Of a stretch of DNA of 64,000 nt, positions 61,851 through 64,000 are shown piece after piece. Positions within the stretch are counted from its first letter, which is position 1; every line of letters starts with the position of its first letter. The stretch is taken from the NCBI GenBank assembly GCA_036346225.1, contig JARFIW010000942.1, positions 1,178,001-1,242,000 on the forward strand. The letters are read 5' to 3'. Made by a program: the position numbers and the translations under genes. The DNA comes from Platerodrilus igneus. Taxonomy: Eukaryota; Arthropoda; Insecta; Coleoptera; Lycidae. The notes beneath the pieces are model-generated. The model did not search any database. It saw only the letters and a program-made list of their open reading frames with translations, and was not told the DNA's origin.

Positions 61851-62095
61851 GAAAGTAAACTTAGCGTTTATGTTATCCGCCAATACTTTTGGGAGAAGAA
61901 AGCTTGCCACAGCAAGAGTTCCTTAAGTATTAGGTGAACTGCTCCCATAACAGAGAGGTGAAGGAGGGATGCAGCAAAACGAGGGTGTATTTTTTGTGAA
62001 AAATGCTCACGTAACATTTTTCAAGCACACCGTGTCGAGATCTGAATCCGGAACCTTGGGCTTAGTAGTCACACTATTCAATGACAACCCAACTT
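61851..62095 (-). mobile_element. SINE copy 4
   Basis: In reverse complement it shows tactaagcccaaggttccggattcagatc, a B-box-like head with changes, then gcttgaaaaatgttacgtgagcatttttcacaaaaa as in copies 1 and 2. The 3' body is diverged (gcaagctttcttctccc). Confidence 0.55.
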
Positions 62096-62109
62096 AATTG
62101 TTCAACAGT

Positions 62110-62985
62110 TCCTGGGTGATTCTCCCACACGCTTCTCTGCTGAATGTAAAACAACAGTCGCAAGTATTCGTTAACTTTATTTTAAAACCCTGGCAACACA
62201 GCACATTATGTTACAGTAAGACTTCTGATAAAGGCTTACATTATAATAATCCCTTATTACTTTCAAGCTCCTAACAAATCACTCTAATAATAATCAGTGC
62301 AAGCATTTAACGCCGACTTAAAATACAATACAGAGTGGTACAAGTGCACACCAAGGCTACAGGTTCTGCCAACAGCAGCATAAGTGGTTTTGTGCAGCTA
62401 TAATATTACAGGCATACAATGATTGCATAATACGTCAGAATAGGTTTTAAGCAATAAAAATTAAGTACGGATATGTTTTATATAATAAAAAATTCAGAAA
62501 TTCTTAATCAAAATTCATAAGTAGATAAAATTAATAACTTTCCATTATTTGCATTGCTTCAAAACAATCCATTCGTCCTTTGTGTGAATACTTAAACATT
62601 AGAACAGTTTTATACCCTAAGATTAAAACATGAATGTCAAAGTAGTGTTGGATTTTGTTTTTAGGGAGGAATAAAGGGTCAACTCTTAAATGTATTAAGC
62701 CCTATGCTCCTACGTTCTTGTAGAAGCACAGAACGATGTCACTGTTATCATTCGTACAGTAACGGGAATAAGCAAACTCACAGTAAAAGTCTTCATTCCT
62801 TATTTATTGCACACAGACTACATACTAAATATTTGGTTTGTGAAAAGTACAATCCAGCCCATACCTTACTAAAAGAACATACGGCACCATTTATACAATA
62901 CTCCTTGCTTCGATAACCTATTCGACACAATTTAAAAATATAAGTTAATAGTACCCAGTGTAAATATCACTTATAACATCATTTT
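62110..62985. other. No gene recognised; 3' flank of the small membrane-protein gene
   Basis: AT-rich sequence downstream of the minus-strand gene. The 70-codon + strand frame at 62704 has no motif. It may include the gene's 3' UTR. Confidence 0.4.
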
Positions 62986-62990
62986 ACATC

Positions 62991-63110
62991 TTACGATTTC
63001 CCTTTTTTCCACCTTTGGCGTGCTTGTGACTTTGTATATCGAGGTGCTGTATTTGTAGTAGTGCTGTTTGAAGCATCATCACTTGAATTTTCTTTCTCTA
63101 CAAAAAGATT
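62991..63110 (-). other. 39-codon in-frame extension after the TGA of the small membrane protein
   Basis: Directly after TGA (63113-63111) the same frame stays open for 39 codons to TAA (62993-62991). It reads NLFVEKENSSDDASNSTT, then a NTAPRY stretch and TKSQARQRWKKGKS. The acidic/Ser/Thr then basic composition looks like a cytosolic tail. It could be 3' UTR, readthrough product, or coding sequence if the TGA is an error for TGG. Confidence 0.4.
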
Positions 63111-63437
63111 TCATATATTTTTGGTATAAAGATTATGTTGTAATCCACCTAAATCAATTGGAGTTTCTAATAATGCACTTCTTCGACATTTTTCATAATA
63201 TCGGAAAACACGAGCTACTCCATAACCTATCATAGCAATTGCCATTGTCATTATTGCCATAAGAACTGGATGCTAAAAATAAGCACTTGATATCAATGGT
63301 TTATTGTTGTGTAAGTAACGTACCGTTAGTGTTGGTTTGTTCGTACAAAGATAGTCAGCAATTACTATCATCACACCAAGCACTATACCAACACCTGCCC
63401 CAAGCCATGGAATTTGGCTATCAGCTGCATGAAACAT
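63111..63437 (-). CDS. Small two-membrane-segment protein, two exons
   Basis: Exon 63324-63437 (or from 63424 if spliced) and exon 63111-63272 are separated by a 51-base intron (gtacgt...tttttag, 63273-63323), phase 0. Starting at the ATG at 63437, which has TAA TAA in frame upstream, the protein is 91 residues. It begins MFHAADSQIPW, then a hydrophobic segment (LGAGVGIVLGVMIVIADYL), a short loop (CTNKPTLTHP) and a second hydrophobic segment (VLMAIMTMAIAMIGYGVARV). A basic, soluble tail FRYYEKCRRSALLETPIDLG follows. Both ends of a hairpin would face the same side of the membrane. Alternatively, tttcatgcag just before 63424 is a good acceptor (with ctaac upstream), so more exons may lie right of the window. 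The tail continues open after the TGA (see findings). I do not recognise the family. Confidence 0.6.
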
Positions 63438-64000
63438 AAAAATAAATGTTAGTTATTACTTTAAAATGATATCACCCATGAAGACGTTTTAAATTTCCGA
63501 TGTCTTTAAAGAGACTTTAGAGCCAGGAATTGAATTATAACAATATGTATCTATTAAAATTATTTTTTTCTGAGACGGGAAAAAAATTTGGCATTTAATG
63601 TTTCTTGACAGGTAACAACATGTCACTTTTTATGAATTTACTTTTTTCCCTGGGAAAAAATTAGTATTTTTTCTCGGATATGTGTAAATAAGTAAGAACG
63701 CGGAGATATTTAATTTAAAGCCGGGTCCACACTTGTAACATTCGGGTGTAACATAACATCGTATCATAACTTCGTCGCGATCAAAACAACCGATATAAAC
63801 AACTTAAGTAAGCAATTTATGAAACCACTCGCAGAATTAAATTGACAGATATTTGATTACTTTAAATGTTTCCTTAGCAACGCAAGTCTAACTGTTCCTA
63901 TAAGTACAACGGCCTACTTGTTTGAAACTTCAAATTTGACATCGATTGATTCTTTGACTTTAATATATTGTAATATTTTTTTCAATAATAAATCATCGTT
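63438..64000. other. No gene recognised at the right edge
   Basis: Upstream flank (or intron) of the minus-strand gene. No exon, TATA box or element was recognised. Confidence 0.4.

Overview
The window looks like a stretch of AT-rich animal nuclear genome, most likely an insect. Coding information is sparse and split by introns, and almost everything recognisable is transposable-element sequence: Ty3/gypsy and BEL/Pao LTR elements, CR1/Jockey-like, I/LOA-like and R1-like LINEs, mariner-type DNA elements, tRNA-type SINEs and long inverted-repeat elements. Nothing bacterial, plasmid-like or CRISPR-like was seen. The insect assignment is inferred from the element mix, not from a marker gene.

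Two host genes are supported. On the + strand, the last two coding exons of a KANSL1/NSL1-type chromatin gene (MOF-binding PEHE region) lie at 25176-25263 and 37185-37793, in matching phase and separated by an 11.9 kb intron full of transposon debris. On the - strand near the right edge, 63111-63437 encodes a small protein with two predicted membrane segments in two exons. Its reading frame stays open for 39 more codons after an in-frame TGA.

Layout. 0.1-2.5 kb: a SINE copy and a diverged inverted-repeat element. 2.7-4.1 kb: a decayed RNase H-bearing LINE (- strand). 4.2-6.7 kb: a foldback element with arms of about 1 kb. 6.7-12.1 kb: mostly unassigned, with a transposase fossil and a SINE. 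12.4-21.2 kb: a LINE (- strand) split by a 7.85 kb gypsy element (two LTRs, ATTT target duplication). 21.4-24.1 kb: a BEL/Pao pol remnant, itself split by a 657 bp terminal-inverted-repeat element with a GATT duplication. 24.4-24.9 kb: a LINE 3' end. 25.2-38.1 kb: the KANSL1-like exons and their intron, which holds a gypsy integrase scrap, a dead mariner and an R1-like LINE end. 39.4-39.9 kb: a BEL/Pao gag/protease scrap. 40.4-41.1 kb: a CpG-rich patch with CRE-like sites. 42.1-46.6 kb: a second, better preserved gypsy gag-pol without detectable LTRs. 48.1-48.25 kb: a run of small hairpins. 48.4-52.1 kb: a nearly intact LINE (- strand). 52.6-54.6 kb: a second foldback copy carrying an extra open segment. 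54.85-61.4 kb: a direct repeat pair of about 1.3 kb with conserved splice-like signals, plus SINE copies. 63.0-63.4 kb: the small membrane-protein gene.

The host genes do not form a functional unit. The main story is repeated, nested transposon insertion around one conserved chromatin gene. Several element frameshifts may be base-calling errors rather than decay (see findings).
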